DNA from: Dryomyza anilis
Lineage: Eukaryota > Arthropoda > Insecta > Diptera > Dryomyzidae
Direction: 5' to 3'
Length of the DNA: 64,000 nt
Assembly (NCBI GenBank): GCA_951804985.1
Contig: OX638130.1
Location: forward strand, 38,516,751-38,580,750
The position numbers and the translations under genes are program-made. The notes below the pieces were generated by a model, which saw nothing but the letters and a program-made list of their open reading frames with translations, did no database searches and had not been told where the DNA came from. Below are positions 36,901 to 46,546 of this stretch, piece after piece. Within the stretch, counting starts at the first letter, position 1, and every line of letters begins with the position of its first letter.

Positions 36901-38100
36901 GTTAAAGCACGTGAATCATAAGTTAAATATTTATCTCATTTGAAAGGTCTCATCTGAAAGGTAATAAATTGTTCTTTCTAATTGTTTACTCGTTTTTAAA
37001 AGATCCAATACAAACGTAATAAGAAATAATGATTCGAAAGTTTTAAATCCGATTTTGGTGGTCAGCACTTATTTTTATTATTAATTTTTGTACACCATCA
37101 GAAAACTACCTCAATAATGCACAAACACTAAAAAGCTGAGAGTGGGACCTCAACTCTTACTATTTTAAAAGTTTTTCTTTCAAATATTTTTTTGTGCCTT
37201 TTGAACACAGTCAGTATACTAAAATTGCGTATAACAAGCTTGTTTACTGAAAATACCATAAAAACAATACCATTTATAATTTGTTTTAACATAATATTTT
37301 CAATACCAAAAAAAATCTATTAAATATTAGATATATTTTAATACTAATTTCGTTTATATTTGACATGTACATTATCTTGATGTGTATTGACAATGTGTTT
37401 ATATGCAATTTGAATATACTGACACCGAACAAACGTCAGAAAATAATATTTTTTTTTTTGGAAAATAAAGTTTTAAAATAGTAAACGTTGAGGTACGACT
37501 CTAAATTTGTCAGTGTTGGTGCATTATTGATGCAGTTTTGTAATGGTGTAAAAAAAACACGTCATAGAACATGTCTGTAAAATTTAAAAAATATCATAGT
37601 AAATTTTTGTTTAAAAGCGCCCGGTTTGACGTGGAATGGCTGATATACACGTTTTTTTTTAATACAATCTGCCCTTTTTTCTGGCCTTTTTTGGTCATGT
37701 TAAAAATTGGATCAAACCAAAGATGTGAATCAACATCGAAAACATTACATTTATTTGAAACTGTCTTCTTTATTAAATCAGTGGCATACAGAAATTACTA
37801 TATTATTTATTAGAAACGATACTTAAATCGCGACTATTATGAGAATTTAAAATTTTTTTATTTTAGAAGAGAGAGATATATCAATGGATGAAATATATGA
37901 CGACAATCCTGAAAGGCCAACACATCAAAATCAAGGTAAGATATGTCTATACAAATCACATACCCTTTACTTACGGTCAACATTAGTCAGTTTGTTCTGT
38001 TCAGTATGCAGTATGTTCTTTTCCTTTATTAGGAAATACGAGACGTTCAAATGTTCAAATGTATATAATAAATAATAAATTATTAAAACATATAGTTCCC
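36901..38100. other. AT-rich stretch with one exon-like segment
   Basis: Most is AT-rich with no repeat recognised. The 80-codon frame at 37571-37813 has no domain I recognise. A segment at 37867-37936 looks like an exon and is given separately. Confidence 0.4.
37867..37936 (+). other. Exon-like segment of unknown function
   Basis: A pyrimidine-rich TTTTTTTATTTTAG precedes, and CAAG|GTAAGA, a good 5' splice site, follows. Between them 70 bp are open and encode an acidic, hydrophilic stretch with DEIYDDNPERPTHQNQ. No neighbouring exon could be joined with confidence. It may be chance or the relic of a gene or transposase. Confidence 0.25.
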
Positions 38101-38392
38101 ATATGGTTAGTGCGTTGGACTGCGAGCCGAAAGGTCCTCGGAAAGGCCTGGACTGGGGCTAACAACATCTTTTTATAGAAACGTTTTTCTATACCGTGCT
38201 ACCTCTCTCTCGGCAGTATATGGCAAACCTACGAGAGTAAACATTGCCTATGAAAGCTCTCACCCGCCGTTCGGATTCGGCAATAAACTGTAGGTCCCAC
38301 CACTTTGAGCACAAATATAACACGCACAGCTCAAAATGGTAAGAGAGCTCGGCCTAAGTTCTTATAGGACTGTAGTGCCAATCTACATGACA
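38101..38392 (+). mobile_element. tRNA-derived SINE, head-truncated
   Basis: It starts within the tRNA-like head (GGTTAGTGCGTTGGACTGCG), with the A-box region replaced, and includes GAAAGGCCTGGACTGGGGC, the standard body, and GGACTGTAGTGCCAA at the end. It has no TAA tail and no visible duplication. It is followed directly by repeat R. Confidence 0.85.
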
Positions 38393-38394
38393 CC

Positions 38395-38984
38395 TTTTTT
38401 AATTGAACTCCGATTTGATTTTATATTGAGCTTCTATGTGGTCTACCGATAAAAAGTGTAGTGTAAACTTATACCCCTACACGTCTGGGTTAGGCGCTAT
38501 GGGATTAGGTCCTAAAGGGTTTAAAGGATAACCAATATTGTTCTTCATTTTGTAGCGAAATGGTTCATATGTCATGGTTTTTGATGTCTATGGAGCGATT
38601 ATAGGGAACTTCCTAAGCATGATTTTCACTGAACATTTTAAGTTTGTATCTTAACGGTTTACCACTATTTTTAATAACTTCGTTAAGCAGTTATGGCCAG
38701 TAGAAGAAGTCAGAAAACTATCATAATGTTTTTATGGAAATTATTCGTCACTAAAATTGAGTCTCTAAACAACTAAATTCTCCAACACGTACTATTTCTG
38801 AAATATAAGCCTACTAATAACGAATAATAGTTCTTTCTTCAATTTTGAATAAAGTCGTAGAAATATATTATTATAATTATTTTAGTGCAGTGAAAATTGG
38901 TTCAATTTTTAGTTATAATTGTGACGCTGATTCGATAATGGCATCGGTTTTTTTATATTCTCATAGTTTTGCTCTTGTAACTTT
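38395..38984 (+). repeat. Dispersed repeat R, copy 1
   Basis: This matches the reverse complement of 43860-44145 joined to 51162-51430. Landmarks in order are TTGAACTCCGAT-type, TATACCCCTACACGTCTG, GGTTATCC-type (AAAGGATAACCAATATT), TAGGGAACTTCCTAAG, TATCTTAACGGTTTACCACT, CTATCATAATG and GTACTATTTCTGAAATATAAGCC. It runs into a DINE at 38985. No coding sequence is visible and the class is unknown. Confidence 0.8.
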
Positions 38985-39075
38985 TTATCCCCTACACTAA
39001 GAGAAATGATATATTCAGTTTGGTACGCCGTTTGTAATACCCAGAAGAAAGCATCTCCGGTATGGAAAAGTATAT
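38985..39075 (+). mobile_element. INE-1/DINE-1-like Helentron, copy d, 5' piece
   Basis: It reads TATCCCCTACACTAAGAGAA, TTGGTACGCCGTTTGTAA and ATCTCCGGTATGGAAAAGTA and breaks at 39075 where two Harbinger-like elements begin. It resumes at 42412 with TATATTCTTGATCAGC. Confidence 0.85.
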
Positions 39076-41213
39076 GGGCCCTATTATGATTAGCGAAGCG
39101 AATGGTTTTGGCGAAGCGAACGTCCAAAAAGCTATCACGGCTTACATTCGCCAGACTTCATTCGCCTAAAACGGGTAAAATGAAGCGAACGTAAAAAAAG
39201 GTGCAACACTCAACTAAATTTCATTCGCTTCAAGTGTCAAAATCAAGCGAATCAACAGTTCATGTGACGAATCGGCGAACGTAGCCTAATCTATCATGTT
39301 TAAGTTGTTTCTTTTGATTTTTTATTTTTTTTTTGCTCCAGCGTTTTTGTTTATTGGGATTCTCCTGATTTTTAAATATTTTTATCCTTAATTTTTTCTA
39401 TCCTTTTACCTTAAATTTCGAGGTTTTTGTGCCCTAACTTATAAATAGAGTTAATCGTACATTGTTCAACAAATTTTATATACAATTTAATAATAATAGT
39501 TAAGCGTTGCAGCTCTAAAAAACCAGGACCGAGTTTTCTAAATTTGAAATTTAATTTCCGTGTGACGAATCGGCGAACCTTTTCTTTATTAAGTCACCTA
39601 TTGATTTTTTTATGTAAAAATGACCTCTTAATCATCTTAAAGGTTTCATTAATATTTCTTCATTTAAATAATTAATAGATTTTTCAATGTTTCGCGTACA
39701 ATGCACTAAACGAATTTAAAATTCTTAGCATATCTAAAAGAAAAAAATACAACAGATTTCAACAAAAACTTGAAAGAAAACTGGACATCTAAAGAAAGCA
39801 CGTAGAAGCTTAAACAATAATTACATGTTGGCCAGCAGTGCATCCACCGACTCATCAGTCATTTCCAAATCATCCGGCAGCGCACCGGTATCAATTTTAT
39901 AAAATTGTTGCCAATCCAATTTCTCATCGAGTGACAATTCACCGATGCCACACAAACCCAGCTCGTATTTGGTAATGTGATTTTGCCAAAAATCAAAAAG
40001 ATGTAACTTGCAAACCTGCGTCTTCAAGGCACACAACCAATCGTTGTACTCGCCAAAAGCCTTAAAATCGAGACTGCACTTGCGCAGCACCTTCAAAGCA
40101 TCGAAGTCTTTTGTGGCATTCAAAGGTTTGGTGGCAAACAAAAGTTGCCAGATGATATCGCGCATTTGTTCGGCATAAAGTTGAAATTTAGCATCACGCA
40201 GCGTTTTATTGTCCAAACGCAGTATGGTATTTTGAGTAGTTTTTCAAAATCATCGGCTGGAGTGAGCAAGCCAATGCGTTTTGGAATATTTGCATCTTTA
40301 TGATTTTCGCTGGACTGCTGCGTGTTGTTGTTATTTGTAACACCATCACTTGGTTCCCTTTTCATTTCTGCCTTGGGTTTAACGACGACTCTGCTCTCGA
40401 GCGGAAAGAGCTTTTTAACCCTTTTGGCTGCACTATTTGCACGCTGCTCTGTGGGTTCGGGTAGTTTCCAGAATAACTCATTGTAGTCCTTCTCCGCCAC
40501 CAGGTCCTGTATGTAGTCATCTTCTGTTTCGACGGTATTCAAACAACACCTTTCGCTCGTGCGTATCGCAATATAGAGTATCCGGGGATTCGGCGCTGGA
40601 GGTACCTTGTTTCCAATAAACAATGGCATATCTAAAATGAACAATATACAACTAAAGAAATTTATAATTATTTATTTTTAATTATTTTTAACTTACAATG
40701 TTGAGCCAATTTGTTAACTTCATATATTTTCAAGAAAGCATCATGTAGTAAACAGCTGTTTGGAAAGTTTAGGGTTTCTTTAAACCAAAATAAAAAAGTA
40801 TTGCTACAAATAAAAAAAACTACTTTTTTAAAAAAAGTATTTAATTGTAATTAAAAATAGCACCAATATTAAAATTTAAAAACATATTTAACTATACATT
40901 TTAAATAATGTGAATTGTTTCGAAGTTTATTTTTATAATTTTTTATCTTTTATAGACAAAAAATTACAAAAAACCGAAAAAATATTATTGCTCTGAATCG
41001 AGTTATCGTTTTTTAAACCATAAATAATATAAAATATTATAATATAATATAAAAAGGGTTTTATAACAAAAAAATTAGATATTAAGAAAAAATAGTATAT
41101 GTTTAAAAAAAAGGAAGTACTAAAAGCACGCAACATGATACTAATTTTTTCAACTCTGAAATTCGTCATTTATACGTCAATGTTGTAAGTGTGGCTCACT
41201 TTTAAAACCATAA
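39076..41213. mobile_element. PIF/Harbinger-like element with captured host gene, copy 2
   Basis: It starts GGGCCCTATTATGATTAGCG with the GGCGAAGCGAACG subterminal words, as in copy 1. The body matches copies 1 and 3 at both sides (for example AGGGTTTCTTTAAA near 40770 and TAAAAGCACGCAACATGATAC near 41124). The middle, about 39800-40752, is replaced by a piece of the Ku80 gene on the minus strand. The right terminal repeat is missing; at 41214 the next copy starts. A DNA transposon carrying a host-gene segment is a Pack-type element. Confidence 0.8.
39821..40752 (-). pseudogene. Ku80 (XRCC5-like) 3' gene fragment captured by a DNA transposon
   Basis: Ku80 pairs with Ku70, binds broken DNA ends and starts non-homologous end joining. 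On the minus strand, FWKLPEPTEQ followed by KRVKKLFPLES matches the end of the Ku core, LLTPADDFEKLL starts the C-terminal domain, and an alpha-helical FGEYNDWLCALK..LHLFDFW segment and a C-terminal SVDALLANM follow; the last resembles the V-D-D-L-L motif known in vertebrate Ku80. A partial upstream exon (40752-40697) is joined through a 65-bp GT-AG intron (40696-40632), so genomic DNA rather than mRNA was captured. A one-base frame break lies near 40230. The N-terminal von Willebrand-like and ring domains are absent. Confidence 0.75.
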
Positions 41214-42411
41214 CTATTATGATTAGCGAAGCGAATGGTTTTGGCGAAGCGAACGTCCAAAAAGCTATCACGGCTTACATTCGCCAGACTTCATTCGCCA
41301 AAAAACGAGAAAAGTCAAGCGAACGTAAAAAAACATGCAACACTCAACCGATTTTCATTCGCTTCAAGTGTCAAAATCAAGCGAATCAACAGTTCATGTG
41401 ACGAATCGGCGAACGTATCTTTATCTATTGTTTTTCAGTTTTTCTTTTGATTTTTCATTTTTTTTCTTTTGTTCTTTTGTTTATTAGGCTTTTTCTGACT
41501 TTCAATTTTTCTTATCCTTTAGTTTTTCTAAAAGGATGTCTATAATTTTGAGTTTTTTGTGACCTAACTAATAAACGTAAAACAAACAATTTTTTTCACA
41601 CTTTTTATTTTGATTTTAAAAAATATCTGGAACTGCTCCGACTGATGCTGAGTATGCAGCTTGGTTCATCGCGCGCAGTTACTTGTGCCACAGATGAATG
41701 CTTCGGAGAACAGACCACCATCACTGTCACTTATTGTAGTCTTCCTCCTCGTCGTCGCTCCAGCTTTCTGCCGTATTGCCTTCTGTTTAACGCGCTCTTC
41801 TTTGATTGCGTTGTTCTCATCGTTTTTTTGGAACATTTTTATTATTTTTTTAAACAAGACAATTCACAGCAGCTGTTTAGAAACTCTAGGGTTTCTTTAA
41901 ATTAAAATAAACGAAGCATTGCTCCAAATAAAAAAACTACTTATTTTAATAAAAAGTATTTATTTTTATGTAAAAATAATTCCAATATTAACATTTAAAA
42001 ACATATTTAACTGTAAATTTTAACTAATTTTAATTGTTCCAAAGTTTATTTGGATAGTTTTTGATCTTTTATAGACAAAAAATAACAAAAACCGAAAACA
42101 TATTATTGTTCTGAATCGAGTTAACGTTTTTTAAACCATAAATAATATTAAATGGTTTTTTAATAAAAATAAATAGATATTAAAATAAAAGAGTATCTGT
42201 TCTAAAAAAAAGGCAGTACTAAAAGCACGCAATATGATACTATTTTTTGCAACACGGAATCCGTCTTTTCATCTGTCAATATTGAAAGTGTTGCTTTGTT
42301 TTAAAACCATAAAAATTAGTACATTCGCCAGTTCATTCGCCAAATTGCGTTCGCTTCGTCAAAGCGTTCGCTTTGCCAAAAGTATTCGCTTCGCTAATCA
42401 TAATAGGGCCC
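41214..42411. mobile_element. PIF/Harbinger-like element, copy 3
   Basis: It begins CTATTATGATTAGCG, lacking the GGGCC, and ends CTAATCATAATAGGGCCC. The whole is the reverse complement of copy 1 at 29445-30671. The interior has a short minus-strand frame (41857-41666) that starts MFKKIIKMFQKND, shared with copy 1. Together with copy 2 it forms a head-to-tail pair. The pair is flanked by TAT on both sides (39073-39075, 42412-42414), though this lies in a TA-rich site, so the duplication length is less certain. Confidence 0.85.
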
Positions 42412-43012
42412 TATATTCTTGATCAGCTTGACCTCCTGAGTCCATTTAACGATGTCCGTCTGTCTCTCTGTCTGTTGAAATCACGATTACAGAAAAGGTA
42501 GAAGAGATAGAACAATGAAACTTTAGATTTAGATTACTTATATACTAAGGTGTCTGAACAAAAAAATTGGCATGATCGGTCTATTGTGACCTGAGAACCG
42601 ACCACTTATGTTCAAATACCTCATATAATAAAATGAATATCTACAGATCGATATTACTGTATACGTGCTTAGGTAAACTTTTTTTGGTCAAATTTATATT
42701 GACTCATGCTCAAATACATGAAAATAATGTTTTCCGGCGAAACGACTTGTGGTTACAAAATAAAAAATCGAAATTCGGTACACCTACACATTTTTAAATA
42801 TGGGTATCAAATGAATGGAAATTCTTCAGCGATTGAAAGTTTGTAGTTATTTTCAGGATTCGTATACCCTTGTGACCTATATACCACTTTGACTGGTAAC
42901 CACACATATGTGTAAGGTATTTATAGTCGGCTTAGACCGACTATAATTTTGATAATCCTAACTATCATAATAACACCTACTTAAAAATTTGCCATGTGAT
43001 CAACTGGTTTTA
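42412..43012 (+). mobile_element. INE-1/DINE-1-like Helentron, copy d, 3' piece
   Basis: It resumes TATATTCTTGATCAGC, with a short GTCTGTCTCTCTGTCTG tract, CTTGTGACCTATATACC, the TATAGTCGGC...GACCGACTATAATTTTG hairpin at 42926-42955, and the shared end to CAACTGGTTTT. With 38985-39075 it makes a nearly complete element. Confidence 0.85.
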
Positions 43013-43371
43013 TATTCTAACCAATGACAGGAATGAAAATTTGTTTTCTGCATTCGACACGGAGAACCTTTCGCTAATATACAAAATTTTACTTTACGTA
43101 AAAAAAAACTTAGATTGCGAGATATAGGAAATGGAAAACTCAAATTTTACAAAAAATTTAAAAAAAATTAATAAAAAAAAATGATTACTAGGTAAAAAAA
43201 AATGAAAAAAACTACTGTTATGCCTTGTTTTGTAGCACCATGTCTCTTCTTTAAAATATTATATAAAAGAAATAAATTGTTGCGTTTTCTTAGGAAAAAT
43301 CAGACATTTTTTAAATGCTTAATTGAAATATTTGAAAATTTTAGCTTATTTGAATAATTTTTTAATCAAAG
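43013..43371. other. AT-rich stretch, no gene seen
   Basis: A-rich runs and no structure of note. Confidence 0.4.
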
Positions 43372-43380
43372 GCAGTAATA

Positions 43381-43692
43381 ATAATAATAGTTTGGCGCTA
43401 CAGTCCTGTATAGAACTTCGGCCGAGCTCTCTCACCATTTTGAGCTGTGCGTGTTATATTTGTACTCAAAGTGGTGGGACCTACAGTTTATTGCCGAATC
43501 CGAACGGCGGGTGAGAGCTTTTTCATAGGCAATGGTTTTACTCTCGTAGGTTTGCCATTTACTGACGAGAGGTAGCGCGGTATAGAAAAATGTTTCTATG
43601 AAAAGATGTTGTAAGCCCCAGTCCAGGCTTGACCTTTCGGGGACCTTTCAGCTCGCAGTCCAACGCACTAACCACTGAGCTACCGCGGCTAT
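43381..43692 (-). mobile_element. tRNA-derived SINE, good copy
   Basis: On the minus strand the head TAGCCGCGGTAGCTCAGTGG carries the A box. The B-box region is disturbed by a small duplication (GACCTTTCGGGGACCTTTC in plus orientation). The body is typical and the tail is TATTATTATTATTA. A 9-bp duplication GCAGTAATA flanks it (43372-43380 and 43693-43701). Confidence 0.9.
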
Positions 43693-43799
43693 GCAGTAAT
43701 ATAACAAAAAAAGAATATACGTGGAGCTATACAAAACAACAGTAATTTTTTACATTTATTTTGACCAAGTAAACATTTTTTTATAATAAAAATTTATTA

Positions 43800-44145
43800 T
43801 TTATTATGAAAAAATAAAAAGGGCTATATCTCAAAAACTAGAGCTAATAATAAAAAAACCGATGCCCTTTTCAGAATCAGCGTCACAATTATAACTACAA
43901 ATTGATGCAATTTTCACTGCAATAAAAAAATTATAATAATATATTTCTACGACTTTATTCAAAATTGAAGAAAGAACTATAATTCGTTATTAGTAGGCTT
44001 ATATTTCAGAAATAGTACGTGTTGGAGAATTTAGTTCTTTAGAGACTCAATTTTAATGACAAATATTTTCCCCAAAGACATTATGATAGTTTTCTGAATT
44101 CTACTGGTTATAACTCCTTAACGAAATTGTTAAAAGAAAACCATT
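43800..44145 (-). repeat. Dispersed repeat R, copy 2, left part
   Basis: It is the reverse complement of the 3' half of copy 1, from the GCATCGGTTTTTTTAT block to GGTTTTC..AATT. It is interrupted at 44145 by the Ty3/gypsy element, with CATT duplicated, and continues at 51162. Confidence 0.8.
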
Positions 44146-44342
44146 TGTAGTGTAATTATATTTTACACACATTATTATAATATTTGCCCACTGTATTGTC
44201 ATGCGTTGCATAAAAGCTCTTTTTAAAGCTTTAACTATTCTAATGCACGCAATGTAAATAACAACGATGCGTCGCTGCTTTGTTTCAAGCACTGCTTTGA
44301 CTCGTTATTATTACGATCGCTACAATAACAATTGTATGCACA

Positions 44343-44442
44343 CGCGAGCATTGAACTTGCCGCGATTGCCGAAATATGCAACAACTAATAAGCGCGAGCA
44401 TTGAACTTGCCACGAATACAGAAATATGAAACAACTAATAAG
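44343..44442 (+). repeat. 50-bp tandem duplication in the LTR
   Basis: Two units begin CGCGAGCATTGAACTTGCC at 44343 and 44393 and end AACAACTAATAAG. The same pair is in the 3' LTR near 50728-50827. Its place upstream of the TATA box suggests an enhancer-like role (inference). Confidence 0.9.
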
Positions 44443-44558
44443 CAGCGCTGCGCGCAAAATATAATAACAATAACAAATTAGGAAATGCATGGCAAAAGAA
44501 CGATAGTTACATAGGAATTTAAGGAATCGAAATATTGTAAGTTTTAAGATATTTTAAG

Positions 44559-44566
44559 TATAAAAG
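44559..44566 (+). promoter_or_regulatory. TATA box of element 2 LTR
   Basis: TATAAAAG lies in the second half of the LTR, as expected for a U3 promoter. The same octamer is present in the 3' LTR. Confidence 0.6.
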
Positions 44567-44786
44567 ACAATGTAAATTTACAAATAAATTAGAATGAAAT
44601 CAGCATCAAATGCTTTCTCTTCTCCTGCTGCTTTTAAAAAAGCTAAGCAACCAAAACCCCTAAGAGCTGCTGTGTTTTGAATTAAACACTTAGCGCGCCT
44701 CTTGACCTGTGGCAGTAATGCTGGTCACCCTGCAAAAATAGGAACATATTAGAAAATAGAATAGGGCACGACCAACATATATTACA

Positions 44787-44798
44787 TGGCGATCCTGC
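44787..44798 (+). promoter_or_regulatory. Primer-binding site of element 2
   Basis: TGGCGATCCTGC directly follows the LTR end ATTACA. TGG pairs with the CCA tail of a tRNA. The rest suggests a primer other than tRNA-Lys; I cannot name it with confidence. Confidence 0.7.
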
Positions 44799-44834
44799 AA
44801 AAATCAGTCGAATTCTGACGCGCAAGTCGAGTAG

Positions 44835-45143
44835 ACACAACAAAATTTTGAACAACAGAGCCAAGCAGCAACAACAACAACACAACAAGGGCCGAAGAAG
44901 CTGACTATTGAAGAGTATCGTGCAAGGCAACTGAGACATAAAGAGGAGCAGCTGACGGCAATACCTCAGCAAGAAGTAGCAATCACAAAGAAGATACAGA
45001 AGAGAGGCGGGAAACTGCAGAAAAGTTTGAAGCGGCTGGGCCACCTCAAGCAACTCGTGAAACCGGAGGCGACTCTTTCATCGTGGGACGACGCGCAGAA
45101 GATTTGGAGGGAGATCGGCGAAATTGAAGCCGAATTGAAATAA
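44835..45143 (+). CDS. ATG-less coding-like frame in the element 2 leader
   Basis: Directly after a TAG at 44832 a frame of 102 codons stays open to a TAA at 45141, without an ATG near its start. It is Gln/Lys/Glu-rich, with KKLTIEEYRARQLRHKEEQ and AQKIWREIGEIEAELK, and looks alpha-helical. It is more GC-rich than the rest of the element. The balanced composition suggests real protein-coding sequence. It might be translated by readthrough, an upstream splice or a non-AUG start, or be a leftover of gag. No domain is recognised. Confidence 0.4.
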   Translation, partial: TQQNFEQQSQAATTTTQQGPKKLTIEEYRARQLRHKEEQLTAIPQQEVAITKKIQKRGGKLQKSLKRLGHLKQLVKPEATLSSWDDAQKIWREIGEIEAELK

Positions 45144-45184
45144 AAATAAATAAAAACAAAAAAGAAAAAAGCTTTTTATATAAA

Positions 45185-45430
45185 ATGAATTTAAAAAAAA
45201 ATGAAAAAATAAAAAAATATATATATTTTTTATTTAATAGAATATATATATATATATATATAAGTAATTGCAAAATCAAAGAAAATGAAAAAATTACAAC
45301 TACACTTTGTGGTCACTCATTTCATATTAAGTGCTTCAATGAATATTTAAATAAGCATGCAAATTGTCCTTCGTGCAACGAAATAATTTTATTTTGGTTG
45401 GTCGAAAATGAATCAGATGAGGAAACATAA
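45185..45430 (+). CDS. RING-H2-type zinc-binding small protein in element 2
   Basis: The 81-codon frame contains C-G-H-S-F-H-I-K-C (45308-45334) and C-P-S-C (45365-45376), the second half of a RING-H2 finger (C-x-H-x2-H-x2-C ... C-x2-C). One upstream cysteine (45269, NCKIKENEK) could be part of the first ligand pair. The expected earlier cysteine is missing where a TA microsatellite (45241-45262) encodes IYIYIY, so the start of the domain may have been overwritten. RING-H2 proteins usually act as ubiquitin ligases. It ends at a TAA 200 bp before gag. It could have been fused to gag in the parent element. Confidence 0.6.
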   Translation: MNLKKNEKIKKYIYFLFNRIYIYIYISNCKIKENEKITTTLCGHSFHIKCFNEYLNKHANCPSCNEIILFWLVENESDEET

Positions 45431-45629
45431 AAGTAAACATTAATATATATGTATATTCTATAGAAAAAGTAAAAGAAAAAGAATAAGAAAAAAAGAAAAA
45501 GAATAAGAAAAAGAAAAAAAAAAGAAAAAAACAACAGTAGAAAACCAACATGAATATCATGTACATATGTATTTAAATTATTAGATTAAGTTATGTATTA
45601 ACAAAACAAAATGTAAATAAATTTTAAGT
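45431..45629 (+). other. A/G-rich spacer before gag of element 2
   Basis: A long AAGAAAAAGAATAAG-type run (45465-45530) separates the RING-like frame from gag. No open frame of note on the plus strand. Confidence 0.5.
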
Positions 45630-46546
45630 ATGGAAATATGCAAAAATATACTCGAACTTTTAAATCAAATATTAAAGAATTTAAAAAAATCTGTCAATAG
45701 AAAACTCTCATTAGAATCTATAAATAAGAAATTTGAGGAACTTGAAACTCATAAAATAATATTCGAAAAAAATTTAGAATATATAGAAAAAATAGAAGCA
45801 GATAAGATTTCAACAAATTTTGAAGAAACTTATTGCGAATTATTGGAATTTTTAGAAAAATAAAAAATATAACAGAAGAACTCATTACAAATACAGATAC
45901 GTCGACAGGACAGATCCAATCAGATAATCAAGTTTCAGAGGGTATACAATTAAATATAAACATGTCGAATTTCAATATTGAAACGGTGATGAAGGTAATA
46001 CCAAAATTTAATGGTATTTTTAAAGAACTTGAAACATTTTTAAGAATAACAGAAATTACATACACTAAATGATCCAAGTAAAATAAAATTAATTGAATTT
46101 GTCTACCATGTAAAATTAAGTACAAATGTCAGAATCTCAATCATTGCGGCAATTCAGCCAACAAATTTCGAAGAACTAAAAACACTTTTAAAAGAAAGTT
46201 ACAAAATAAATACAACAATTCCACAAATATATACAAAACTTTCTAACTTTACACAGAAAAATGAGTCGATAACGTCATTTAAAGAACAGCTTATGACAAT
46301 AATATCTGATTTAAACCATTTACAAATAGAAGAATTAGGCGCGAATCCTACAACAATTGAAAAATCAGTTGTTATAAAAATAAATGAAAACTATGCATTA
46401 AATTTTTTTAAAAATGGTCTTCGAGACGAAATAAAGCAAACAGTGTTTGCAGCTCAACCAAAATCTTTAACAGAAGCAACAATTTGCATTAGAACTAGAA
46501 ACATCTCAGAATACAAACAATATTTTTTACATGAACAGGAGAAATA
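45630..46546 (+). pseudogene. gag: gag of element 2 (N-terminal and capsid parts)
   Basis: The ATG at 45630 opens a Lys/Glu/Leu-rich helical segment likely to form a coiled coil. A frameshift near 45860 moves to the frame with MSNFNIETVMKVIPKFNG (45961-46015), the usual start of capsid in Ty3/gypsy gag, and ELETFLRITEITYT. A second break near 46070 leads to KIKLIEFVYHVKL and PQIYTKLSNFTQKNESITSFKEQL, and the frame at 46293-46547 ends with KQTVFAAQPKSLTEA. Thus at least two frameshifts interrupt capsid. Order and motifs are typical of Mdg3-like gag. Confidence 0.8.

Larger units (their letters stand above)
44146..44786 (+). repeat. 5' LTR of element 2
   Basis: 641 bp, starting TGTAGTGTAATTATATTTTA and ending ACATATATTACA. 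It contains a 50-bp tandem duplication (44343-44442) and a TATA box, TATAAAAG at 44559-44566, a likely promoter for the genomic RNA. Confidence 0.92.

Noticed and set aside
41645..41905. 86-codon plus-strand frame
   Set aside because: It is antisense to the conserved short frame of the Harbinger-like element and not conserved in copy 1.
44682..45053. 123-codon minus-strand frame rich in Leu and Cys
   Set aside because: It is antisense to the CAA-rich leader and the ATG-less plus-strand frame; Cys and Leu runs come from the CAG/CAA repeats.
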